Source: Candidatus Gastranaerophilales bacterium
GTDB lineage: Bacteria > Cyanobacteriota > Vampirovibrionia > Gastranaerophilales > Gastranaerophilaceae
Assembly: GCA_944323095.1 (NCBI GenBank)
Contig: CALURE010000029.1
Span: 1 to 14,144, forward strand
DNA length: 14,144 nt
Reading direction: 5' to 3'
Positions 1 through 6,799 of the stretch are shown in pieces. A model generated the notes under the pieces. It saw nothing but the letters and a program-made list of their open reading frames with translations, was not told where the DNA came from and ran no database searches. Made by a program: the position numbers and the translations under genes. Each line of letters starts with the position of its first letter. The stretch's first letter is position 1.

Positions 1-1
1 T

Positions 2-32
2 AAAAGTAAATATTATTAATATTTACTTTTTT
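2..32. terminator. AT-only palindromic hairpin at window edge
   Basis: A perfect palindrome: AAAAGTAAATATTA (2-15) and TAATATTTACTTTT (17-30), followed by two more T. Read on the plus strand, the T run (27-32) makes a weak intrinsic terminator for a gene outside the window. Read on the minus strand it lies just beyond the stop of the small ORF ending at 57. The stem has only two G-C pairs, so its strength is doubtful. Confidence 0.4.
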
Positions 33-56
33 ATAACAGCAAAATTACAGGATTGT

Positions 57-266
57 TTATTCAGCAATCTCATTCAACCCGTAATGATCATATTCTTCTA
101 TAAAACTTTGGTATGCCAGTCTTTGAGTATTGGAAGAATTTTCTGTATCCCATATGTTTATCATAATTCCGCTTTGCTCAAGTACGCGCGGAAAAATTGC
201 ATTAAACAAAACTATCATAAAAATATATTTTTTAATCTCGCTTGATGTTATGTATATTTCAACCAT
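57..266 (-). CDS. doubtful hypothetical protein, 69 aa
   Basis: I do not recognise this ORF. Starting at the ATG at 266 it encodes 69 residues beginning MVEIYITSSE. A hydrophobic stretch at about residues 12-25 (IKKYIFMIVLFNAIFP) could be one short membrane segment, and the C-terminal half is polar. I chose the ATG over the in-frame TTG at 296 because GGGGA precedes it as a weak ribosome-binding site; the TTG has none. The reading frame is AT-rich and shows no domain. It could be a chance ORF, a small membrane peptide, or the remnant of a longer gene. If it is not a gene, positions 33-377 hold nothing I can name. Confidence 0.3.
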   Translation of the reverse strand: MVEIYITSSEIKKYIFMIVLFNAIFPRVLEQSGIMINIWDTENSSNTQRLAYQSFIEEYDHYGLNEIAE

Positions 267-377
267 TATTAATCCCCAAAAATATTCTATAAACAATACA
301 TATATATAAATTTTTACGGCAAAAAATATTTTATCTTTAAAAAAACATTTTGTTTATTAATTTATATTAAAAATTAA

Positions 378-408
378 AAGCGGCTCCGAATTTTAATCGA
401 AACCGCTT
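378..408 (-). terminator. intrinsic terminator after gltX
   Basis: AAGCGG (378-383) pairs with CCGCTT (403-408), with a second short pairing of CGA and TCG inside. On the minus strand the stem is followed by CTTTTAATTTTTAAT, a broken T tract. It starts 28 nt past the gltX stop, so it most likely ends the gltX transcript. Confidence 0.7.
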
Positions 409-435
409 ATTTAATTTATATGATTCTTATAAAGT

Positions 436-1905
436 TTACACAACCTGCTTCATTACGGCTTTTACACGGTGGAAAGTTTTTTCTTTGCCGATAATTGCAA
501 GAATTGCAGTCATATCAGCACCGCACAGTCTGCCTGTTACAGCAGCCCTTATTGCCCACATCGTAACTTTCGGCTTTATACCTTTTTCTTTATAATAAGC
601 TCTGAAAGCTTCTAGTTTCTCATGAAGATTTTCTTCAGTCCATTCCCAGTCTTTTGCCTGTTCCATAAATGTTTTCAAAACATCTTGAGAGACATCACTA
701 TCAAGAGTTTCACGGGCTTTGGCATCTATTTCAACATCCTGACCGAAGAAATAAGGGACAGCATCCGTAATATCTGATAACAGTGTCAAAGGCTCGTAGG
801 TAACCTCTACCATACGCGTATATTGAGCATCTGTTAATTCGCCCAAATCATATTTTGTTAAATACGGTTTCAATCTTTCTTTCAATTCAGGAATAGAAAG
901 CATTTTAATATAGTGGCTGTTCATCCAGTTCAATTTGTCGTATTCAAAGATTGAGTTTGATGAAGAAATTTCATTTATTCTGAAATCTTTTGCAATTTCA
1001 TCAACTGTTTTAATTTCCTGTCCGTCAGAAGGCGACCAGCCAAGAAGTGCAACGAAATTAATCAGTGCGTCTGTCAAATAGCCTTTTTCAACAAATTCCG
1101 AAACGGCGGTTGCACCGTGACGTTTTGAAAGTTTGCTTCTGTCAGGCGCAAGAATCATTCCCAGATGTCCGAATTTCGGAACTTCTGCCCCTAAAGCTTC
1201 AAATATCAAAATCTGTTTGAATGTATTTGAAATATGATCTTCTCCTCTTATAACATGAGAAATTTTCATAAGCATATCATCAATTACTACAGCAAAGTTA
1301 TAAGTCGGAGTTCCGTTAGATTTCATAATAACAAAATCTCCGAGGAGATTTGTGTCTACATGAAGCTCGCCTTTCACCATATCGTCAAATTTTAAAATTG
1401 AAGAATCATGGAAAGCTTTCTGTGCTTTTTCAATATTAAATCTGATTGCAGGTTTTCTGCCTTCTGCTCTAAGTTTTGCCTTTTCTTCTTCTGTCAAATT
1501 CAAACATTTTTTTGTATAAACATAAGGTTTTTTATTTTCTGCAGCCTGTTTTTTTTCTGCTTCTAGTTCTTCAGGGGTGCAGTAGCATTCGTATGCAAAA
1601 CCTTTATCTAGAAGAATTTGAGCATATTTCGGGTAAATATCAAATCTTTCAGACTGTGTATAAGGTCCATAAGGCCCGCCGACATCAGGCCCTTCGTCCC
1701 AGTTTAAACCTAATGCCTTTAAGCTGTCAAAAATATTATCAATATAAGCCTGACTTGTACGTTCAGCATCAGTATCTTCAATTCTTAAAACAAATTTTCC
1801 GTTATTTTTTTTAGCGAACAAGTAGTTAAATAACGCTGTTCTTGCAGTACCTATGTGTAAATTTCCGCTCGGTGACGGAGCAATTCTGACTCTTACGTCT
1901 GTCAT
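436..1905 (-). CDS. gltX: glutamyl-tRNA synthetase
   Basis: Class I aminoacyl-tRNA synthetase that charges tRNA-Glu with glutamate using ATP in the cytoplasm. Of 489 residues, the Rossmann catalytic core comes first, with the HIGH-type motif at 17-20 (HIGT, inside PSPSGNLHIGT) and the KMSKS equivalent KLSKR at 258-262. GEDHISNT at 221-228 is also typical. Cys107, Cys109 and Cys134 resemble the zinc-site cysteines of some bacterial GluRS. The C-terminal third is the helical anticodon-binding part. Length is normal for the family. The start follows GAAGGAAAAA, a reasonable ribosome-binding site, and the protein begins MTDVRVRIAPSPSG as expected. A promoter lies just upstream and a terminator just downstream, so it is probably transcribed alone. 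Whether it also charges tRNA-Gln cannot be told from this window. Confidence 0.97.
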   Translation of the reverse strand: MTDVRVRIAPSPSGNLHIGTARTALFNYLFAKKNNGKFVLRIEDTDAERTSQAYIDNIFDSLKALGLNWDEGPDVGGPYGPYTQSERFDIYPKYAQILLDKGFAYECYCTPEELEAEKKQAAENKKPYVYTKKCLNLTEEEKAKLRAEGRKPAIRFNIEKAQKAFHDSSILKFDDMVKGELHVDTNLLGDFVIMKSNGTPTYNFAVVIDDMLMKISHVIRGEDHISNTFKQILIFEALGAEVPKFGHLGMILAPDRSKLSKRHGATAVSEFVEKGYLTDALINFVALLGWSPSDGQEIKTVDEIAKDFRINEISSSNSIFEYDKLNWMNSHYIKMLSIPELKERLKPYLTKYDLGELTDAQYTRMVEVTYEPLTLLSDITDAVPYFFGQDVEIDAKARETLDSDVSQDVLKTFMEQAKDWEWTEENLHEKLEAFRAYYKEKGIKPKVTMWAIRAAVTGRLCGADMTAILAIIGKEKTFHRVKAVMKQVV

Positions 1906-1941
1906 TTTTTCCTTCTTTCTTATTTATAAATCAGCATAAAA

Positions 1942-1970
1942 AGGATAGCACAGGCATAAATTGATATCAA
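1942..1970 (-). promoter_or_regulatory. predicted sigma70 promoter of gltX
   Basis: On the minus strand, TTGATA (1970-1965) is separated by 17 nt from TATCCT (1947-1942). Transcription would begin near 1935, about 30 nt before the gltX ATG. The -35 lies in the palindrome TTGATATCAA (1961-1970). Confidence 0.55.
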
Positions 1971-1992
1971 GACTTATTTAAATTTATTAATA

Positions 1993-2697
1993 CTAAAATC
2001 TGAGAGGATAATCTTTAGGAATTTTCCAGCCGTTCATTTGAATTAATGCCGTACAGTAAGCTCTTTCAATGCTTACATCTTCTTTACACCCGAGAGAGTT
2101 GTTATTGCGCAGCATTTCTTCAGTTCCGTCCCAATTATACATATAAGGCTCTACCCCCTTATTATAGTGATATTTGTTATTGGCTGCATTGCTCCATGGA
2201 TAAAAGTAAAATGTAAAATATTTAGTTCCGCAGGTCTTTTGATTTCTGTTAAAACCGCCATTTTCTTTATCTTCTTTTTCATAATCTTTTGCCTGAGGAT
2301 AGAATATTATACTTCCCTGACTGATAAAAGCCAAACTGCCATCAGGAAAATATGCAAGCATTTTACCTGTAGAATTGCCGTCATACTCTGCCTTTGTCAA
2401 ATTTAAATAAGGTTTTAAGTATTTATTAAACCATTCTAATGATTTTGGAGTTGTCTGATTTCCATCGGCATCTTCATTAAAGCCTGACTCTAAAATATCC
2501 CAATTTGTTTTATCTCCATAATCCGCTTCTGCACGTTGTATAGCCTGATTCATAGTACTATAAAACTTTGCAAGTCGTGTTTCTACAACTTTTTTACGAT
2601 GATTTGCAACTAACACCGGCATAGTTAATGCCGCTACAACACCGATAATTCCCAGCGTTATCAAGACCTCTGCCAATGTAAATCCAAATTTTTTCAT
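1993..2697 (-). CDS. type IV prepilin-like / pseudopilin protein
   Basis: Exported pilin-like protein of 234 aa with a class III (type IV pilin) signal. The leader is only MKKFG, then the cleavage point G5|F6, then the hydrophobic helix FTLAEVLITLGIIGVVAA with the conserved Glu at +5. Prepilin peptidase should cut after Gly5 and methylate Phe6, and the helix would anchor the protein in the inner membrane before assembly. The globular part includes FPDGS (about 121-125), Cys158, Cys207 and Cys217, and a C-terminal CTALIQMNGWKIPKDYP stretch. I chose the ATG at 2697 rather than 2742 because GGAGGTA lies 4 nt upstream and because it gives the canonical short leader. No assembly genes (PilB, PilC, PilD) are nearby. 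A ribbon-helix-helix gene diverges from its promoter region. Whether it forms a pilus, a secretion pseudopilus or a competence fibre is unknown. Confidence 0.88.
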   Translation of the reverse strand: MKKFGFTLAEVLITLGIIGVVAALTMPVLVANHRKKVVETRLAKFYSTMNQAIQRAEADYGDKTNWDILESGFNEDADGNQTTPKSLEWFNKYLKPYLNLTKAEYDGNSTGKMLAYFPDGSLAFISQGSIIFYPQAKDYEKEDKENGGFNRNQKTCGTKYFTFYFYPWSNAANNKYHYNKGVEPYMYNWDGTEEMLRNNNSLGCKEDVSIERAYCTALIQMNGWKIPKDYPLRF

Positions 2698-2713
2698 AAA
2701 TACCTCCAAATTA

Positions 2714-2742
2714 ATTATTGCATATTTACACTTAATTTTCAA
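2714..2742 (-). promoter_or_regulatory. predicted promoter of the first prepilin gene
   Basis: On the minus strand, TTGAAA (2742-2737) is followed after 17 nt by AATAAT (2719-2714). The transcript would begin close to 2707, just ahead of the GGAGGTA ribosome-binding site. The -35 and spacer lie inside the inverted repeat at 2724-2750. Confidence 0.45.
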
Positions 2743-2750
2743 GTGTAAAT
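2724..2750. promoter_or_regulatory. inverted repeat, candidate operator
   Basis: Perfect 10-bp arms ATTTACACTT (2724-2733) and AAGTGTAAAT (2741-2750) with a 7-nt spacer. A third half-site, AAGTGTAAAA, lies at 2790-2799 near the start of the divergent ribbon-helix-helix gene. Position over a promoter and repeated half-sites are what an autoregulated repressor operator looks like. Binding by the neighbouring protein is inferred. Confidence 0.5.
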
Positions 2751-2817
2751 TACATCTAAAAATATAAATAAAAATTTAATGTATAAAACAAGTGTAAAAT
2801 AATGTATATTATTAATT

Positions 2818-2988
2818 ATGTTTAGAGTTGAAAAAGAAGAAATGACTAACAAAACATTCAGATTGCCGTTAGAACTTGTAGAACGGCTTTATACAGTCGC
2901 ACAAAATAAAGGAGTTTCTCTTAACAGCCTTGTACGTCAGTGCTGCGAATATGCCCTTGACAACCTTGAAGATGATGAAAAGAAATAA
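2818..2988 (+). CDS. small ribbon-helix-helix DNA-binding protein
   Basis: A 56-aa ORF beginning MFRVEKEEMTNKTFRLP. It fits the Arc/CopG-type ribbon-helix-helix pattern: a short beta strand (KTFRLP, residues 12-17), helix A (ELVERLYTVAQNKG, 19-32), a turn with S34/N36, and helix B (SLNSLVRQCCEYALDNL, 34-50). In this fold two chains pair through the strand, which contacts the DNA major groove. No toxin-like partner follows, so it looks like a lone regulator rather than half of a toxin-antitoxin pair. The start is uncertain: the ATG at 2818 has no ribosome-binding site, while the in-frame ATG at 2842 (giving MTNKTFRLP, 48 aa) follows AAAGAAGAA. It diverges from the prepilin gene, with an inverted repeat between them, suggesting control of itself, the prepilin, or both. 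Confidence 0.75.
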   Translation: MFRVEKEEMTNKTFRLPLELVERLYTVAQNKGVSLNSLVRQCCEYALDNLEDDEKK

Positions 2989-3002
2989 AATTTGTTTATA
3001 AT

Positions 3003-3030
3003 TTGACTAACTCCCATAAAGTTTTAAAAT
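3003..3030 (+). promoter_or_regulatory. possible promoter giving a leaderless mRNA
   Basis: TTGACT (3003-3008), 16 nt, TAAAAT (3025-3030). If used, transcription would start at about the ATG at 3037, which would fit the lack of a ribosome-binding site. An alternative -10, TATAAT at 2997-3002, has no good -35. Confidence 0.3.
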
Positions 3031-3036
3031 ATATAT

Positions 3037-3930
3037 ATGAAGAAGGTTTTACTTGTTTTATTAACTTTAATATTATTGCAGATTCCTTCATTTGCAATAA
3101 ATAAAAAAATGTATCCTTCCACATCAGGCGGAGAAAACGATCTGCCGAATATCTTTATATATACAATTCCCGATGACAATGATACATTGAAGCCGCAGTC
3201 GGATGAAGATAAAGATGCAGATGAAAACGATTATATTAACATAAATAATGATGCTTCAGACGAAGATGAAGAAATTATGCTTAATATTGAGGATGACGAT
3301 AACAGCGTAATAGGTGCAACCACACTTAAAGGCTATGCTGAATATGTTGAGGATTCTTCTGTCATTTATCTTAAAGACGAAAACGATAATTTCGTTTTGA
3401 ACATCAGGGTTCCGCAAAAAATTTCTCCGGAAAAAAGTCTTGATTTTTCAAAGATAAACTCTGCTTCAACATCATCAAGATATAAAAACAGCGAATATTT
3501 AATTGAGCCGCAGAGCATAAAATCATCAGGCAAAGCAGGCAATTTTACATTCGGAGCTCTTTATAAAAATGAGGTTGATAATATTGCTATGCTGGAATCA
3601 GAAACAGGACTATTTACTAAATACGAAAAAAGCAGATTTGCACTTAGTTCCTCCGTAAAAAAATCTTTGAATACAACTTACGCACAGGATTATAACACTA
3701 TATCAATAACTCCGGAATTAAAACTTAATAGTTATTTCTCTCTAAAAAATAACCTGAGCGCTGATATTACAAGAAACCGCAGATCATCAGAATTAATCTT
3801 TTCTTTGAACCCGTTTGGCAAAAAAGATTCAGACAGAATGCTCCTTGAAGCAGGTGCAAAACAAACTTATTTTGCTGATACAGGAGAAAACAAAACTCAG
3901 TTTAACTTCTCTGCAAAATTTAAATTGTAA
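3037..3930 (+). CDS. exported, probable outer-membrane protein with acidic linker
   Basis: I do not recognise the family. The 297-aa protein begins with a clear Sec signal peptide (MKKVLLVLLTLILLQIPSFA), probable cleavage after Ala20. Residues 46-88 are strongly acidic, rich in Asp, Glu and Asn, and likely unstructured. From about residue 95 on the sequence alternates polar and hydrophobic residues in short strand-like runs (for example FTFGALYKNE, FALSSSVKKS, LIFSLNPF) and ends FNFSAKFKL, a pattern like an outer-membrane beta-barrel or beta-rich envelope protein. The barrel seems small, perhaps eight or fewer strands. No ribosome-binding site is visible before the ATG. It precedes the FtsB-like gene by 60 nt, but that gene has its own promoter. 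Outer-membrane location is inferred from composition only. Confidence 0.7.
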   Translation: MKKVLLVLLTLILLQIPSFAINKKMYPSTSGGENDLPNIFIYTIPDDNDTLKPQSDEDKDADENDYININNDASDEDEEIMLNIEDDDNSVIGATTLKGYAEYVEDSSVIYLKDENDNFVLNIRVPQKISPEKSLDFSKINSASTSSRYKNSEYLIEPQSIKSSGKAGNFTFGALYKNEVDNIAMLESETGLFTKYEKSRFALSSSVKKSLNTTYAQDYNTISITPELKLNSYFSLKNNLSADITRNRRSSELIFSLNPFGKKDSDRMLLEAGAKQTYFADTGENKTQFNFSAKFKL

Positions 3931-3946
3931 ATTTATAGTAATTTTA

Positions 3947-3975
3947 TTGTTTAAAAGCTGTATTTTGTTTATAAT
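3947..3975 (+). promoter_or_regulatory. predicted sigma70 promoter of the ftsB-like gene
   Basis: TTGTTT (3947-3952), 17 nt, perfect TATAAT (3970-3975). The start site would be near 3982, leaving a leader of about 9 nt that already contains AGAGG as ribosome-binding site ahead of the ATG at 3991. Confidence 0.6.
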
Positions 3976-3990
3976 TTACTTAGAGGTTTT

Positions 3991-4386
3991 ATGGCAGAAA
4001 AAAAAGAAAATCAAAATATTGAAGAAATTCCTGAATCTTCTTTGAAATCAAGGCACAAAACAGGATTTTATTATTCTTTTTTAACGCTTGTTCTTTTATT
4101 TTGTCTCATTCAAATTGGGTTCGGGGCTATTTTGAATATTTCTAAAACAATTTCTTACAGAGCTAAAATTTCCACACTGTCAAAAATTCGTGATGTAGCT
4201 GAAAATCAAAATCAGGAATTAAAGCAGGATATTAAATTGTTTTCATCAATGTCCAGTTTAGAAGGGATTGCCAGAAATAATCTTAAAATGGCCGGGGAAG
4301 ATGAAGTTTTGATTTTGATTAACAATAACCAGCAGCAAAACAACAAAAACAAAAAAAATAAACAGAAAAAGCAGCATAAAAAATAA
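3991..4386 (+). CDS. FtsB/DivIC-like septum formation protein
   Basis: A 131-aa bitopic inner-membrane protein. A basic cytoplasmic N-terminus (1-24) leads to one membrane helix (about 25-49, FYYSFLTLVLLFCLIQIGFG), then a coiled coil (about 53-83), then EGIARNNLKMAGEDEVLILI (91-110), which matches the conserved end of FtsB/DivIC proteins (a helix with A-R, then a short strand). In the known family this protein joins FtsL and FtsQ in the divisome and relays activation to septal peptidoglycan synthesis. The tail (111-131) is made almost only of Asn, Gln and Lys and is unusual; in the periplasm it could contact peptidoglycan, but that is speculation. The start follows AGAGG. The next gene starts 15 nt downstream, so both are probably cotranscribed. 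FtsL is an alternative identity, but the post-coil motif favours FtsB/DivIC. Confidence 0.8.
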   Translation: MAEKKENQNIEEIPESSLKSRHKTGFYYSFLTLVLLFCLIQIGFGAILNISKTISYRAKISTLSKIRDVAENQNQELKQDIKLFSSMSSLEGIARNNLKMAGEDEVLILINNNQQQNNKNKKNKQKKQHKK

Positions 4387-4401
4387 ATAAGCGGAGATTA
4401 T

Positions 4402-5982
4402 ATGCAGGACAATGAAGCTTTAGAATATATTAAACAGGCATTTGAATTAAAATCGCAAAAGTGCTATAAACAGGCTATTGAAATGCTTTATAAAGCTCTG
4501 GAAACCGAAAATGAAAATGTTGAAATACTTTTTCAAATAGGCGAACTTTACTTTTTGCTTAAAAATTTTGGACGCGCGGAACAGTATATGGCAAAAATAC
4601 TGCAAAAAAACAGAAACCATATCGACGCATTAAATATTCTTAAAAAAATATATATCTGTTCAAAAAATTATAAAGATGCCTTTGAAATTGCAGAAAAAAT
4701 TTTTAATATTGACAAATCAAATAACAATCTCATTGAACTTATAAAAATTTCTTCAAAACTAAAAGATTTGAACAAAATAAAAGAATTTGAAGAATATGAA
4801 AACCAAAATGATAAAGTAATTTATGAAATAGCAAAAGCTTACTATGATAATGGCAAAACAGCCGAGGCTGAAAATAAACTTGAAAAACTTCTTAATACAA
4901 ATCCTGAAAACATTGATGCGCTGGTTCTTCTGGGAAAAATTTATTTTGACAAAAACGAATTTGAAAAATCAAAAAATATTTTCCAAACTGTTCCGGTATC
5001 ATTTGAAAATGCAGAAGTTTTAAATTATTTAGGACTTTTCGCCATAGAGGAAATGAAATTTACAGATGCAATAAAGTATTTTTCTAAAGCTTCACACCTA
5101 GATAAACAAAATGCAAGATATCTTTATAACCTCGGGAATGCGTATTTTTACAACGGCTGGATAAAAGAAGCATTAAATTCTTATAAAAATGCAATCTGCC
5201 TTGAGCCGGAAAATTACGGCTACAGATATTCACTTGCATACCTTTATTTTGAAACAAAAGATTTTGAAAAAGCACAGAATGAAATAGATTTTATTCTGGA
5301 GGACAATCCTGATTACGGACTTGCGCATGTTTTGAATGCTCTTTTAAAATTTGAGCAAAAAGACTTCTTAGGTGCAAAAACAGAGCTTGAAAATAACTTA
5401 AAAAGCGGAAATAACGATACTTTTACACTTGTTTCGCTTTCTAAAATATACACGGAATTATCCATGTATGAAAAAGCTGAAAATACAATAAAACAGGCAA
5501 TATCGCAATCTCCGGACAGTTTGAACTACCTGTGCCGTCTTGCCGGTATTTATACGGCAGAAAAAAAGTATGATAAAGCTATAGAAACAGCTAAAAATAT
5601 CATTGAAAAAAATGTAAATTATGTACCAGCCTACACAGCAGCTGCAAAAGCATCATATGAAAAACAAGATTATGAGCAGGCAAAAGAGTTTGCACAAAAT
5701 GCAATTGTTCTTGATATGAATTTTTCGGAAGGTTATTATTATCTGGCACTTGTAAGAAAACAGGAAAAAGATTATGACGAAGCTGTTGAATGTATGAAAA
5801 GGGCAATTATGTATGATGCTTGCAATGCTGAATATTACGCAGAAATGGGCAGAATATACAAAGAAAAAGAGGATTTCAAAACAGCTTTACAGTATGCAAG
5901 AGAAGCAGAATCAATTTCTGCTGATACGGAATACAAAATCTTGTTCAAAGAACTTGCGGCATTAAACAGAAATTCTAAATAA
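4402..5982 (+). CDS. tetratricopeptide repeat protein, 526 aa
   Basis: Almost the whole protein is tandem 34-residue TPR helical pairs, roughly fourteen, with typical signatures such as ALNSYKNAICLEPENYGYRY, YEKAENTIKQAISQSPDS and YDEAVECMKRAIMYDACNAE. TPR arrays are scaffolds for protein-protein contacts. There is no signal peptide or membrane helix, so it should be cytoplasmic. Repeats around residues 100-135 (ISSKLKDLNKIKEFEEYENQ) are degenerate. No catalytic domain is attached. The ATG follows GGAG at 4393-4396. It sits 15 nt after the FtsB-like gene and is likely in its operon, which hints at a link with cell division or envelope assembly, but the partner cannot be named. Confidence 0.9.
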   Translation: MQDNEALEYIKQAFELKSQKCYKQAIEMLYKALETENENVEILFQIGELYFLLKNFGRAEQYMAKILQKNRNHIDALNILKKIYICSKNYKDAFEIAEKIFNIDKSNNNLIELIKISSKLKDLNKIKEFEEYENQNDKVIYEIAKAYYDNGKTAEAENKLEKLLNTNPENIDALVLLGKIYFDKNEFEKSKNIFQTVPVSFENAEVLNYLGLFAIEEMKFTDAIKYFSKASHLDKQNARYLYNLGNAYFYNGWIKEALNSYKNAICLEPENYGYRYSLAYLYFETKDFEKAQNEIDFILEDNPDYGLAHVLNALLKFEQKDFLGAKTELENNLKSGNNDTFTLVSLSKIYTELSMYEKAENTIKQAISQSPDSLNYLCRLAGIYTAEKKYDKAIETAKNIIEKNVNYVPAYTAAAKASYEKQDYEQAKEFAQNAIVLDMNFSEGYYYLALVRKQEKDYDEAVECMKRAIMYDACNAEYYAEMGRIYKEKEDFKTALQYAREAESISADTEYKILFKELAALNRNSK

Positions 5983-5985
5983 AAT

Positions 5986-6013
5986 TTGACGAAAAAAATA
6001 ATGTAATTATAAT
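5986..6013 (+). promoter_or_regulatory. strong predicted sigma70 promoter
   Basis: TTGACG (5986-5991), 16 nt, perfect TATAAT (6008-6013). The start near 6020 gives a leader of about 35 nt ending in AAGGGAGGA, for the metallopeptidase-like gene starting at 6056. This is the best consensus promoter in the window. Confidence 0.7.
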
Positions 6014-6055
6014 ACTATTATCTGCTACATAAGTAGTTTTTAAGGGAGGATATTA

Positions 6056-6742
6056 GTGGATAGAAAAAGATTAAAATATACAATAGCAGGTATAACCGCA
6101 ATAATTCTGGCACTTCCGGCATTTTCTGCAGGCAAAGAGGAAGCCTTAATAGAAATGCCAAAAACTTATCCTGCAAAATATGACAGCAATTACATAAAAC
6201 AGATAAAACCGATTTATAAATCCGTCGGCAAAGATGAAGTTATATATGTAGCTCTTGACATGCTGAAAGGTACAAACGGTGAATTTTCCAGAAACGCGAT
6301 ACTCGGAAACAATCTTTCAGGCCGGGCCGTAAAAATTGAATTTAGAGATCTCGGAACAATTAATCCGGATTATGCAAAATTTGATGCACTGGGCTGGAAA
6401 AAAAATAAACAGCTTTTTATCTATATAAATCCGCGTCACAAAGATGCTCCCCCCGGAGCACTTGCGGCACTTTTGTCCCATGAAGCACTGCATCAGGATG
6501 AATTCAATTCACTGGCGGAAGAAACTTATGCATGGACAATGGAAGCTTCAGTATGGTATGAAATATCAAAACTTTATCCTGAAAGCAATGATGAAATTCA
6601 TCCGCTTGTTGTAAGAGAAAATATGCTCAAAAAACTTTTTGAACGCGGAGGATATTCAAATAAGTATATTAAAAAGACCGTAATGTCTAATGAAGGTTAC
6701 AAAAATCTGCCTTCAACATCACCCGGATTTGAAGATTTGTAA
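6056..6742 (+). CDS. exported HEXXH metallopeptidase-like protein
   Basis: A 228-aa protein with a Sec signal (MDRKRLKYTIAGITAIILAL PAFSA), cleavage likely after Ala25, so periplasmic or secreted. The central motif HEALH at 142-146 is a zinc-protease signature, with Glu143 as probable catalytic base and His142/His146 as ligands. Glu155 or Glu156 in LAEETYAW, 9-10 residues later, could be the third ligand. The stretch before it (LFIYINPRHKDAPPGALAALLS) looks like the edge strand and helix expected before HEXXH. I cannot assign a peptidase family. The start codon is GTG, chosen because GGGAGGA lies 7 nt upstream and the signal peptide begins there. It lies 57 nt before an S41 protease gene; both products may act in the same compartment. 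Substrate unknown. Confidence 0.72.
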   Translation: MDRKRLKYTIAGITAIILALPAFSAGKEEALIEMPKTYPAKYDSNYIKQIKPIYKSVGKDEVIYVALDMLKGTNGEFSRNAILGNNLSGRAVKIEFRDLGTINPDYAKFDALGWKKNKQLFIYINPRHKDAPPGALAALLSHEALHQDEFNSLAEETYAWTMEASVWYEISKLYPESNDEIHPLVVRENMLKKLFERGGYSNKYIKKTVMSNEGYKNLPSTSPGFEDL

Positions 6743-6799
6743 TAAAAAAATTAACCTTATAAACTACTTAAAAAGTATATTGATTAAAAAAATTTCTTG

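Noticed and set aside
1476..1814. 112-aa plus-strand ORF
   Set aside because: It lies wholly within gltX on the other strand and shows no domain; gltX is certain.
2818..2988. Type II toxin-antitoxin locus
   Set aside because: The RHH protein could be an antitoxin, but the next gene encodes a 297-aa exported protein with its own promoter-like sequence and no toxin-like ORF is adjacent.
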